Assembly (NCBI GenBank): GCA_025655595.1
Contig: JAHXIO010000011.1
Location: 248,001-312,000 of the forward strand
Length of the DNA stretch: 64,000 nt
Reading direction: 5' to 3'
Origin: Candidatus Thiodiazotropha sp. (ex Monitilora ramsayi)
Lineage (GTDB): Bacteria > Pseudomonadota > Gammaproteobacteria > Chromatiales > Chromatiaceae
The notes under the pieces are model-generated. The model had not been told where the DNA came from, made no database searches, and worked only from the letters and a program-made list of their open reading frames with translations. Positions within the stretch are counted from its first letter, which is position 1; every line of letters starts with the position of its first letter. Below are positions 23,977-30,151 of the stretch, in pieces. The position numbers and the translations under genes are program-made.

Positions 23977-24545
23977 AGCTGCTCTTGCCTTGCCTTCTCG
24001 ATGGCCGACTTAAACGTGACTGCCGCACCAATCAGATCATCCAGCTCCATCTGCGCCTTTAAGAGCTTCTCAGGTGTATCAGCGCTGTCGATAACACCGT
24101 CCCTCAGCAAATCACCCACCGCCTCAACCGCTTCCGCGAACTCGCGCGCAAAGCGTCCGAGGTCGTGAGCGGTGCCGGTGGTAGTGTTGGAAGGGATTGA
24201 AGCCGCAAGCAGACCCGCGCGGGCATTCAATAGACGATAGAGCTCCATACGTTGCGGGAGTGGGAGCGCCTCAATAATCGACTCCTCAATATCGCTTTCA
24301 AACTTGATTTCTCCGCGAAGCCTTCTCATAACGATCTGACGGTTTTCGCGCAAATCGATAAGGGTATCGCCAGTGGACTTAAACTTGATTCGCCGGTCAG
24401 CGGGATCTGGATAGTGAGCGTGGTAGATGCTTCTGACATCGTCGGCATAGGCAGATTGCTTATCAACCGTGCCATTGAGCCAGTTTTCGACATACCGGCC
24501 GATGAGGCGTGATCGCGGCTCCCTTGCCTGATGATTTTTATTCAT
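23973..24545 (-). CDS. Hypothetical helical phage protein, first long gene of early operon
   Basis: 190 residues; GGAAG lies 6 bases before the ATG. The N terminus is basic (NKNHQAREPRSRLIGRYVEN), the middle is polar with RRLRGEIKFESDIEESIIE, and the C-terminal half is Ala/Glu-rich helix. It is the second gene downstream of the Cro-like gene, a place often taken by CII-like or replication-regulating proteins, but no such motif is seen. Confidence 0.6.
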   Translation of the reverse strand: MNKNHQAREPRSRLIGRYVENWLNGTVDKQSAYADDVRSIYHAHYPDPADRRIKFKSTGDTLIDLRENRQIVMRRLRGEIKFESDIEESIIEALPLPQRMELYRLLNARAGLLAASIPSNTTTGTAHDLGRFAREFAEAVEAVGDLLRDGVIDSADTPEKLLKAQMELDDLIGAAVTFKSAIEKARQEQL

Positions 24546-24684
24546 AACTACTTCCGTTTTTTTGATACCCGCGCGTCATTTCCCCTACGGAACCATCGCG
24601 CTAGTCTGTAAACACAAAACAGGAGATCCACCGTGCTACACTCCCCATCGAAAACATCCACCCACCACAACGACGGCTCCTCCC

Positions 24685-24897
24685 ATGGATCAAAAAACAT
24701 TAGATACCCTGATCTCCCTGGATCTGGGTTTTTCCGTCCTGCTCGATGCAATCAAGCAGGACTCCCCGGAACTCAGTCAGCGCCTCGCTTCAGGCTTCGC
24801 CACACTGGCCGCAGAAACCCCGCCAGAAATGCGTGGAGTCTCCGCCAAGCTCGCCGCCTGGTCCGATCGGCTGAAAGCGACTGTTGCCACTCACTGA
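24685..24897 (+). CDS. Small plus-strand protein opposite to early operon (uncertain)
   Basis: 70 residues with an amphipathic helical sequence (LDTLISLDLGFSVLLDAIKQ) and mostly G/C third codon positions, which supports coding. No clear ribosome site precedes the ATG; an AGGAG at about 24621 points at a GTG in another frame. It lies antisense between the Cro-like gene and the 190-residue gene, where an early transcript would cross it. Confidence 0.45.
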   Translation: MDQKTLDTLISLDLGFSVLLDAIKQDSPELSQRLASGFATLAAETPPEMRGVSAKLAAWSDRLKATVATH

Positions 24898-24933
24898 GCA
24901 GCGCCCGGCTGGGATTAAGCCAAGCGTCCGCGC

Positions 24934-25233
24934 TCATGCCACGTCGGCCTCATCTGGCCGCTCACCAAAAACATCGGACCTAAGATCATGCTCGGTCACG
25001 TCAACCCCGTTCTCCCTCGCGACTCCGGCGACCTCCAGGCAGTACTCAGGCGGCGTTTTCTTATCCCGGTAAAGCCAGTTCCAGACGTGGCCCTGCTTGA
25101 TTTTAGGAGGCAACCGATCCGCCAACCCCGTCTGACCCACCACAGAAACCACAGCAAAAAGTGCGGCCTGCATCGGCGTCATCTGCTCGTCGGTGGGTCG
25201 CTGTGGGTGTGCTGTGCTGCATTCCATTTTCAT
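24934..25233 (-). CDS. Cro/YdaS-like DNA-binding regulator
   Basis: 99 residues if translated from 25233; the protein-like part starts at MTPMQAALFAV (ATG about 25182). It has the YdaS/Cro pattern: TGLADRLPPKIKQGHVWNWL, then TPPEYCLEVAGVARENG and RSDVFGE. It is divergent from the CI-like gene, with three operators between. The predicted promoter -10 (25243-25248) lies so close to the first ATG that this start would be leaderless. Expected role: repress the lysogeny promoter and permit lytic growth. Confidence 0.75.
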   Translation of the reverse strand: MKMECSTAHPQRPTDEQMTPMQAALFAVVSVVGQTGLADRLPPKIKQGHVWNWLYRDKKTPPEYCLEVAGVARENGVDVTEHDLRSDVFGERPDEADVA

Positions 25234-25242
25234 AACAACAAA

Positions 25243-25270
25243 AATACAACATGTGCGGTATTGCAGTCAA
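25243..25270 (-). promoter_or_regulatory. Early promoter of the Cro-like operon
   Basis: Minus-strand -35 TTGACT (25265-25270), 16-bp spacer, -10 TGTATT (25243-25248). Two of the three operators overlap it. The rightward promoter at 32103-32130 has the same hexamers and spacing, TTGACA-16-TGTATT. Confidence 0.65.
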
Positions 25271-25308
25271 CAACATATGCGGTTTGTTTAACTACAACAA
25301 TCGTTGTA
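25245..25308. promoter_or_regulatory. Three repressor operators at 24-bp spacing
   Basis: Three 16-bp sites begin at 25245, 25269 and 25293: TACAAC-ATGT-GCGGTA, AACAAC-ATAT-GCGGTT and TACAAC-AATC-GTTGTA. The consensus is TACAAC-N4-G(Y)(K)GTA with dyad symmetry. Regular 24-bp phasing between divergent cro- and cI-like genes is the arrangement of a lambdoid right operator. Confidence 0.75.
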
Positions 25309-25319
25309 CCTTTCGGGCC

Positions 25320-25730
25320 ATGGCACTAGGTCAGCGAACAAAAGCAGAGCGCGACGCGCAAGGGTTGACTCAGGAGGAGTTAGCCGAAAAAGCAGGCATC
25401 AAACAGCAGACCCTGCAGGCGCTGGAAAAAAGAAACTCCAGGAGGAGCGAGCACGCCGCCGCTTTAGCGGTAGCGCTCGGCGTAAACCTTGAATGGCTAA
25501 TCGATGGAAAAGGCAAGAAACGCGGGGGGAGTCACGCTATCGCTGAACCGCCCCCCAAAAGATATGGTGAGACCACCAAAAAACTGGTCGGCCTAATCGA
25601 AACCCTCAGCCTCCCTCAGCAAAAGGCCCTAATTACCCTCCTGGAGCCACAAATAACCCCCAAGGTACAAGACCCAGGATTAATTCCGATCAGGAAAGTC
25701 GGGGCTAAAAAGCGGAAATCATCAACCTAA
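25320..25730 (+). CDS. CI-like phage repressor (short, no peptidase domain)
   Basis: 136 residues from the ATG at 25320. The N-terminal HTH_3 domain is clear: AERDAQGLTQEELAEKAGIK, then QTLQALEKRNSRRSEHAAAL and GVNLEWLIDG. The C-terminal 60 residues are basic and lack the S24 Ser/Lys autocleavage domain of lambda CI, so induction would have to differ from RecA-stimulated cleavage. Divergent from the Cro-like gene; its 3' end overlaps the convergent gene by 9 bp. Confidence 0.85.
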   Translation: MALGQRTKAERDAQGLTQEELAEKAGIKQQTLQALEKRNSRRSEHAAALAVALGVNLEWLIDGKGKKRGGSHAIAEPPPKRYGETTKKLVGLIETLSLPQQKALITLLEPQITPKVQDPGLIPIRKVGAKKRKSST

Positions 25731-25994
25731 GACCGCCACCTGCTGCCTAAGGTATCCACACACCGCCGCCAACTGGTCAGCTACACTTTTTGTGTCCGGA
25801 TTATCCGTAGTCATTAAATATTCGCGCTCCGCCTCCAACACATCGGCAACGTGCGCCATCGCGAGATCCACATCAACCGTGGCCACCGTCCGATTAGCCC
25901 ACCTGAGCTGCTCACGGCGGATTCTCGCTTTGAGGTCACTGGTCGTTTGTTTTAATAGATAGAGGTTCCCCTTATCTCCTGCTCTTTCTTCCAC
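25722..25994 (-). CDS. Hypothetical helical protein in immunity region
   Basis: 90 residues, all helical by composition: LYLLKQTTSDLKARIRREQLR, DLAMAHVADVLEAER, KSVADQLAAVCGYLRQQ. No signal or membrane segment. It is convergent with the CI-like gene, so it could be expressed in the lysogen. Function unknown. Confidence 0.55.
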   Translation of the reverse strand: MEERAGDKGNLYLLKQTTSDLKARIRREQLRWANRTVATVDVDLAMAHVADVLEAEREYLMTTDNPDTKSVADQLAAVCGYLRQQVAVLG

Positions 25995-26044
25995 TTCCTT
26001 ACTCCTTATACTTCTTGAGCAAGATCACGATATCATCAATTCAT

Positions 26045-26089
26045 TGTCAAATTCTGGCAAAAACGGCCGATAAAGTGACAGAATCTGGC
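26045..26089. promoter_or_regulatory. Direct repeat TGWCARAWTCTGGC upstream of broken repressor
   Basis: Two 14-bp copies, TGTCAAATTCTGGC (26045-26058) and TGACAGAATCTGGC (26076-26089), 31 bp apart, in the 109-bp gap upstream of the HTH pseudogene. Probably regulator binding sites belonging to that gene or to the minus-strand gene on the other side. Confidence 0.5.
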
Positions 26090-26103
26090 CGGATAGTAAT
26101 TAA

Positions 26104-26403
26104 ATGATTGAACTCAGCCTTATCGCTGAGCGAATCAGAAAAGCAAGGGAGTTAAGGGAGCTCAGCCTGGATGAGGCAGCGAAAAAATCGGGGATATCCG
26201 TAAGGTCGCTTTGACGCTACGAGGAGAAAGGAGTAAGGGACCTGATAAAGCTCGACAAACTCTGCGATACCTACCACATCAGCATTACTGACGTTATAGG
26301 CGGCAAGAATGACCTGGCATTACTGGCCAGTGCCATTAACAGACTCGGATCTAACGTCTGCGACGTTCTCAAAGCGTTATGCGATGCTCTAACAAAGCCG
26401 TGA
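26104..26403 (+). pseudogene. HTH repressor gene broken by an in-frame TGA
   Basis: A 99-codon frame reading ERIRKARELRELSLDEAAKK, SGISVRSL, stop, RYEEKGVRDLIKLDKLCD and on to a normal TGA at 26401. It is a clear XRE/HTH_3 protein except for TGA at 26212-26214, exactly where the family has a residue before RYE (a CGA to TGA change would explain it). Downstream codons are intact, so the mutation is recent or is read through. The broken HTH is cut within the DNA-binding motif. Confidence 0.75.
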
Positions 26404-27003
26404 CTAGTATGGCTTATACTCAGGTAACTGAACACCCGCATCTTCGGCGTTTTTTATCAACCTGCCATTGAAATCATAGAAGCTATCAGCCGAATCGACA
26501 CTGAAAAATTCAGACCTCAACAAGAAATATTTCTCCTCACCGATATACGGTCTTACTATCTCCATTGACCTAACCGAGTAGACGCTTGTCTTGTCCATCG
26601 CTGCACTCTGCGACGTAATAAGCAGTGATATAACCCCCATCGCCAAAGTGAACAGCGTAAGCATTAAAACATTAATTTTTGCAAACGGACCGTTGGCCCT
26701 TAAATCAAAAATACCCGATAAGTGTATTAACGATGCAGAATAAATCCCCAACAGCAACACCGTTACTAGCACCAACAATGACATCGATAACGGGCTAGTT
26801 AGCCCCAATGCAACATCCGCCGCCTGTGAATAAATAGCATCTCTATATCCAGCCGAGAAAGATCCATATGCATCAGCAACAAATCGCATAACACCATCAA
26901 TTGCAGGAGATAGAACACGATCCCAAATACCGCTGCCTATAGCACCCACAATAACGGCACCAACAACAACCCCAATACTCCTCAACCGCGACCTTGATTC
27001 CAT
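26404..27003 (-). CDS. Prophage inner-membrane protein of unknown function
   Basis: 199 residues with three membrane segments: residues 10-28 (IGVVVGAVIVGAIGSGIW), 70-90 (SLLVLVTVLLLGIYSASLI) and 108-130 (VLMLTLFTLAMGVISLLI), then a soluble C-terminal part of 65 residues. It lies in the immunity region on its own minus-strand unit and ends right at the end of the pseudogene. Membrane proteins in this place often exclude other phages, but there is no family match to support that here. Confidence 0.7.
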   Translation of the reverse strand: MESRSRLRSIGVVVGAVIVGAIGSGIWDRVLSPAIDGVMRFVADAYGSFSAGYRDAIYSQAADVALGLTSPLSMSLLVLVTVLLLGIYSASLIHLSGIFDLRANGPFAKINVLMLTLFTLAMGVISLLITSQSAAMDKTSVYSVRSMEIVRPYIGEEKYFLLRSEFFSVDSADSFYDFNGRLIKNAEDAGVQLPEYKPY

Positions 27004-27025
27004 ACGATATCTCCCTGCAGATTAC

Positions 27026-27361
27026 CTAAACACCCTTATCTTCCAACGCCACCACACCAGCATACAACAACATCAAACGCCAGGCCGCATAGGGTATCTC
27101 TCGATGCTCTTTCTTTTCCCGGCTAGTCTTCCATTTCCGAACTGTAGTCGAGCCCTTTTTCGGGTCGTAATTAACCCCAACCAGGCGCGCTGTCACACTC
27201 TGCGACCAACCCATCAACTCCGTCAGCGCAGCCACCTCCTCAGGGTCTGGTGGGCGATAATCGGGATTTCCAAAAGGCAATGTACATGCACGAGTTTTAA
27301 AAGCGTCCAATGATCTTGGTTTAATATCACGATCACCGTAAACAAGGCTATTCTCGCTCAT
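27026..27361 (-). CDS. HTH regulator of integrative-element type
   Basis: 111 residues with VAALTELMGWSQSVTARLVG (helix-turn-helix), then KKGSTTVRKWKTSREKKEHR and IPYAAWRLMLLYAGV. This looks like small XRE-type proteins found in integrative elements, often close to radC as here. It may regulate the membrane protein or RadC gene, which share its strand. Confidence 0.65.
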   Translation of the reverse strand: MSENSLVYGDRDIKPRSLDAFKTRACTLPFGNPDYRPPDPEEVAALTELMGWSQSVTARLVGVNYDPKKGSTTVRKWKTSREKKEHREIPYAAWRLMLLYAGVVALEDKGV

Positions 27362-27405
27362 ATCTGTCTCCTGGAGGGCGCTGAAGCCCTCCGAATTTCA
27401 TAGTG

Positions 27406-27858
27406 TTACAACAAACCGTTTTCACTAAATGAGTATGTGGCGTCATGGCTGACAACGATATGATCCAATACTCGGATATCCAACAACCTCAGCGCATTAA
27501 CCAACTGCGAAGTAATACTCTTATCTGCTGCGGAGGGCTCTGTAACCCCACTGGGGTGATTATGAGTAAAGATCACTGCTGCAGCGTTTGTGTAAAGAGC
27601 AGCCTTAGCAACCTCGCGAGGATAGACACTCGCGCCGTCAATGGTTCCCCGGAACATCTCGACAAAAGAGATAAGCCGGTGCCTGTTATCCAAGAACAGG
27701 ACACCGAAAACCTCATGTTCTAAGTGAGCGAGATGCAACTGACAAAATTGTTTAACCGAATCAGGGCCAGTAGCAGTGAGTGACCCTCTTTTTAAGCAAC
27801 CAGACAAAATTGAAAGGGCCTGATCGATTACTTGCTTTTGTTCTTCATTTAAGTTCAT
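27406..27858 (-). CDS. RadC-family (JAB/MPN) protein
   Basis: 150 residues from the ATG at 27858 with GGGAGAAA upstream; the frame extends to 27900 without such a site. The metalloprotease-like core has FTHNHPSGVTEPSAADKSIT, giving the HxH and distal Asp of the JAMM motif, preceded by GVLFLDNRHRLI. Standalone RadC proteins are common in islands and prophages. They lack the N-terminal HhH part of chromosomal RadC; their role is unsettled. Confidence 0.88.
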   Translation of the reverse strand: MNLNEEQKQVIDQALSILSGCLKRGSLTATGPDSVKQFCQLHLAHLEHEVFGVLFLDNRHRLISFVEMFRGTIDGASVYPREVAKAALYTNAAAVIFTHNHPSGVTEPSAADKSITSQLVNALRLLDIRVLDHIVVSHDATYSFSENGLL

Positions 27859-28215
27859 GGATTTCTCCCGTTTACTGGTCATGGCACCATGCCCGACCAT
27901 GCAATAACTATACGCCCCATTGGGGCGGTTTTCAACTACAGATTTATGCTTTTAAATCACAAGTTAACCAGTGATTCCAGCGGTAGAGGGTATTACAGAG
28001 TTGTAGAAACTTAGACAAGATCTGGTATCTATCAACATGGAATAAGAGTTCATCTGACTGTGGAAATATTATCTGCCGAGGGCCTATTTTCCTCAGAGCA
28101 GACACTATGCATGGCTTATTATACCGGTAGAAAACGGCCAGAATCAGACAGACCAATATGTGAATTCATTAATACTTCAATGCCGCTAGCACCACTGTCA
28201 CGACTACCTGTGAAT
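27859..28215. other. AT-rich gene-free stretch before the cassette block
   Basis: No gene is convincing here. A plus frame without a start codon runs from about 28013 and ends at a TAA inside the GCATAAC box at 28216-28222, as stop codons do in the cassettes that follow, so it may be the remains of an earlier cassette. The minus frame 27944-28156 has no ribosome site or family. Confidence 0.4.
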
Positions 28216-28332
28216 GCATAACGAGACAACGGGAAGCTAACTCATTGATTATGTGTCTATTATAGTGTTACATAGTGGTCTCACTATAAATGTATAACGA
28301 GACAAAGAGTCTCGTTATTAAAGCTGTTATGT
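28216..28332 (+). repeat. Candidate attC site at the head of the cassette block
   Basis: Starts with R''-like GCATAAC (28216-28222) followed by GAGAC and ends with GTCTC (28309-28313) and R'-like GTTATGT (28326-28332). Inside are an inverted repeat TATAGTG/CACTATA and a 10-bp palindrome arm pair ATAACGAGAC/GTCTCGTTAT (28294-28318). Length 117 bp. The R' is exactly complementary to the R'' of the next site (29053-29059). Confidence 0.5.
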
Positions 28333-28341
28333 GTAAAAAGT

Positions 28342-29058
28342 ATGATCTGCAAAGGGTGCAATCAAGACAAAAAGCTTGTTAAAGCACATATAATTCCTGA
28401 ATCGTTTTTCAGGGATTTAAGGGCGGATGAAAAGACTCTTAAATTAATATCGAACGTCGAGGGGGTACATACTAAGAATGCTCCGATTGGTGTTTATGAT
28501 AAAGAAATTTTGTGTAGAGACTGTGAGGGCAAGTTCCAAGTTTTAGATGACTATGCAGCTAAAGTCCTCATTGATAATGCAGCAATAGAAGAGCTTAAGC
28601 AGCATGGCTCTCTAGTTGGATATAAGATTCCGGATGTTGATTATGAACTACTTAAACGATTTGTAATTAGCCTACTATGGAGGGCATCAATAAGTAAGCA
28701 GGGGTTCTATGGAAAAGTAAGTTTAGGGGCTTTGGAAGGGCATGCTAAAAAGTTGATTTGGGATGAATCACCTGGCGAAAAAGATGAGTTCTCATTCGTT
28801 CTTGCAAAATTCGATGACGAAGGAACAATATCAAAGGCAATGTTAGATCCTCATCAAGAAAGGTGGTTTGGAAAGCGATACTATCGTTTTTACATAGGAG
28901 GTTTCGTCCTCTACGTTAAAGCTGACTCTCAAGCAACCCCTGAGCAATGGGCAGAGTTTATTCCCAATGATAACAACTTGTTTGTTGTTTCTAGAGGGGA
29001 AATTGAAAAATCAAAAGAGTTTTCAGTGTTGCTAAGTGGTTTTAGAACAAACACATAA
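28342..29058 (+). CDS. Cassette gene: zinc-binding HNH-like protein
   Basis: 238 residues. The N terminus has CKGCNQDKKLVKAHIIPESFF, followed by LCRDCEGKFQVLDDYAAK: two CxxC pairs and an AHIIP motif as in HNH-like nuclease or zinc-finger proteins. The rest is alpha/beta with YKIPDVDYELLKRFVISL and RYYRFYIGGFVLYV and matches no family I know. AT-rich codon use differs from the prophage. The stop codon TAA lies inside the attC R'' box, a typical cassette feature. A nuclease-type defence role is possible, not shown. Confidence 0.75.
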   Translation: MICKGCNQDKKLVKAHIIPESFFRDLRADEKTLKLISNVEGVHTKNAPIGVYDKEILCRDCEGKFQVLDDYAAKVLIDNAAIEELKQHGSLVGYKIPDVDYELLKRFVISLLWRASISKQGFYGKVSLGALEGHAKKLIWDESPGEKDEFSFVLAKFDDEGTISKAMLDPHQERWFGKRYYRFYIGGFVLYVKADSQATPEQWAEFIPNDNNLFVVSRGEIEKSKEFSVLLSGFRTNT

Positions 29059-29130
29059 CAAGGTCAGCCAGCATCGCTCCCGATGGTCGCTGGACCTCGT
29101 TTCACTCGACCGCTGCTGGCGGCGTTAGGT
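29053..29130 (+). repeat. Integron attC site (78 bp)
   Basis: R'' ACATAAC (29053-29059), L''-like GCCAGCA, L'-like TGCTGGC and R' GTTAGGT (29124-29130). ACATAAC is the exact complement of the R' at 28326, the start of the same cassette, as expected if the cassette was once circular. The middle forms an imperfect hairpin. Confidence 0.75.
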
Positions 29131-29151
29131 GTTATCAAAAAGAGATTAATC

Positions 29152-29427
29152 ATGCCGAAAGATACTGATAAAACAGCGGAAGTAGTTGAAAAAATTGCCA
29201 ACAGTAAAGGGCTTGGTGAATTTGGTACTGGAATTGGTATAGGAATAGCTGGCGTAGCATTCTTTATGATGATGCCACTTGTGTTCTTCGCTCAAAAATG
29301 GGATGGCCATCTTCATGAGCAAAAAGAATGCTACGAGTTCAAAGAAATTGATAAAAAACTATTTAAGTTAAACACTTGTACTGGAGAAATCGCGGAAGTG
29401 GAAATTAATAATGGTGAGAAAAAGTAG
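29152..29427 (+). CDS. Cassette gene: small single-TM protein
   Basis: 91 residues from the ATG at 29152. One Gly-rich membrane segment (FGTGIGIGIAGVAFFMMMPLV, near residue 35) is followed by a soluble tail with two Cys (KECYEFKE, LNTCTGEIAEVEI). No family recognised. Short proteins with a membrane segment are common in integron cassettes. The gene is 5 bp before the next attC-like site. Confidence 0.65.
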   Translation: MPKDTDKTAEVVEKIANSKGLGEFGTGIGIGIAGVAFFMMMPLVFFAQKWDGHLHEQKECYEFKEIDKKLFKLNTCTGEIAEVEINNGEKK

Positions 29428-29432
29428 ATCAC

Positions 29433-29496
29433 ACCTAACAAATCGCTCAAGTACATGCTTCGCACGGGACCGCGCTAGTCGCGCGACCCCTTAGCT
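29433..29496 (+). repeat. Integron attC-like site (64 bp), right end degenerate
   Basis: R'' ACCTAAC (29433-29439) is the exact complement of the R' GTTAGGT at 29124. The interior has a strong hairpin (GGGaCCGCGC/GCGCGaCCC). The right box reads CTTAGCT (29490-29496), off the GTTRRRY consensus by two bases, so this copy may be decayed. Confidence 0.6.
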
Positions 29497-29524
29497 ATCA
29501 CGTAAGTATTATTGGTAATTTACT

Positions 29525-30085
29525 ATGAGTGAAGAAAATACTTCAAGGCCAGAGAGAGTTGGAATCTGGATAGCAACTAGATTTGAAAATATCACGCTGA
29601 AGCAGATTCGAATCGGTGTATTTTTATTCATGTTGTTTACTCATAGCTTATATTGGCTAACTGCGTGGTGGTCCCCTTGGGTATACATAGTATTCACAGC
29701 TTTAGGCGTTTGGTTTGGCCAAGGAATATTTAAGCCTTGGGCCACAATTATTAGTCAAGCTATGCGGCCTCAATGGGATTCAGCAATGCTAAAAATTGCC
29801 GTTCCATTCATAGTTCTCAATAACGTAGCAGTTTTTGCATGTATCTATATGCTGGGTACTGTTGTAGATGGTAATGGAAACCCTATTAGTGGCATGTGGC
29901 AGCATTTTTATTTTAGTGCGGTGACTTTAACGACTCTCGGCTATGGCAACCTCACGCCTAGCGGCACTTTCTCCGAGGCGATCGCCACTATTGAAGCAAT
30001 AATTGGTTTCATGGGTTTTGCCGTTTTGGCTGGTATTGTTGCTTCTATTATCTTGAAACGGGCAGAAATAAATGAAAAAGCCTAA
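29525..30085 (+). CDS. Cassette gene: potassium-channel-like membrane protein
   Basis: 186 residues with about four membrane segments: residues 28-48, 52-70, 88-108 and a C-terminal helix (EAIIGFMGFAVLAGIVASIIL). The pore loop reads FYFSAVTLTTLGYGN, carrying the K+ selectivity filter TTLGYG, then LTPSG. This is the ion_trans_2 pattern of a two-TM/pore channel with extra N-terminal helices. It has no ligand-binding domain. Its stop TAA is in the R'' box of the next site. Ion channels as cassette cargo could act as toxins or defence effectors; role unknown. Confidence 0.8.
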   Translation: MSEENTSRPERVGIWIATRFENITLKQIRIGVFLFMLFTHSLYWLTAWWSPWVYIVFTALGVWFGQGIFKPWATIISQAMRPQWDSAMLKIAVPFIVLNNVAVFACIYMLGTVVDGNGNPISGMWQHFYFSAVTLTTLGYGNLTPSGTFSEAIATIEAIIGFMGFAVLAGIVASIILKRAEINEKA

Positions 30086-30139
30086 CAAATCAAGCAAGCA
30101 GGACGCCGCAAATCAGCACCTCTTCTTGAGGCGTTAGAC
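30080..30139 (+). repeat. Integron attC site (60 bp)
   Basis: R'' GCCTAAC (30080-30086), L'' TCAAG, L' CTTGA and R' GTTAGAC (30133-30139) all fit the RYYYAAC/GTTRRRY scheme; total length matches the classical 59-base element. Confidence 0.78.
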
Positions 30140-30151
30140 GCCAACACACTT

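Noticed and set aside
24548-24700. 50-residue minus-strand frame between the Cro-like and 190-residue genes
   Set aside because: It fits the operon direction but has a weaker ribosome site and less coding-like codon use than the overlapping plus frame.
26212-26214. TGA as selenocysteine codon in the HTH gene
   Set aside because: The position is an ordinary residue in this family and no SECIS-like structure follows.
27944-28156. 70-residue minus-strand frame
   Set aside because: No ribosome site, no family and AT-rich random composition.
28294-28318. Intrinsic terminator ATAACGAGAC/GTCTCGTTAT
   Set aside because: No T-run follows; it fits better as part of the attC-like head site.
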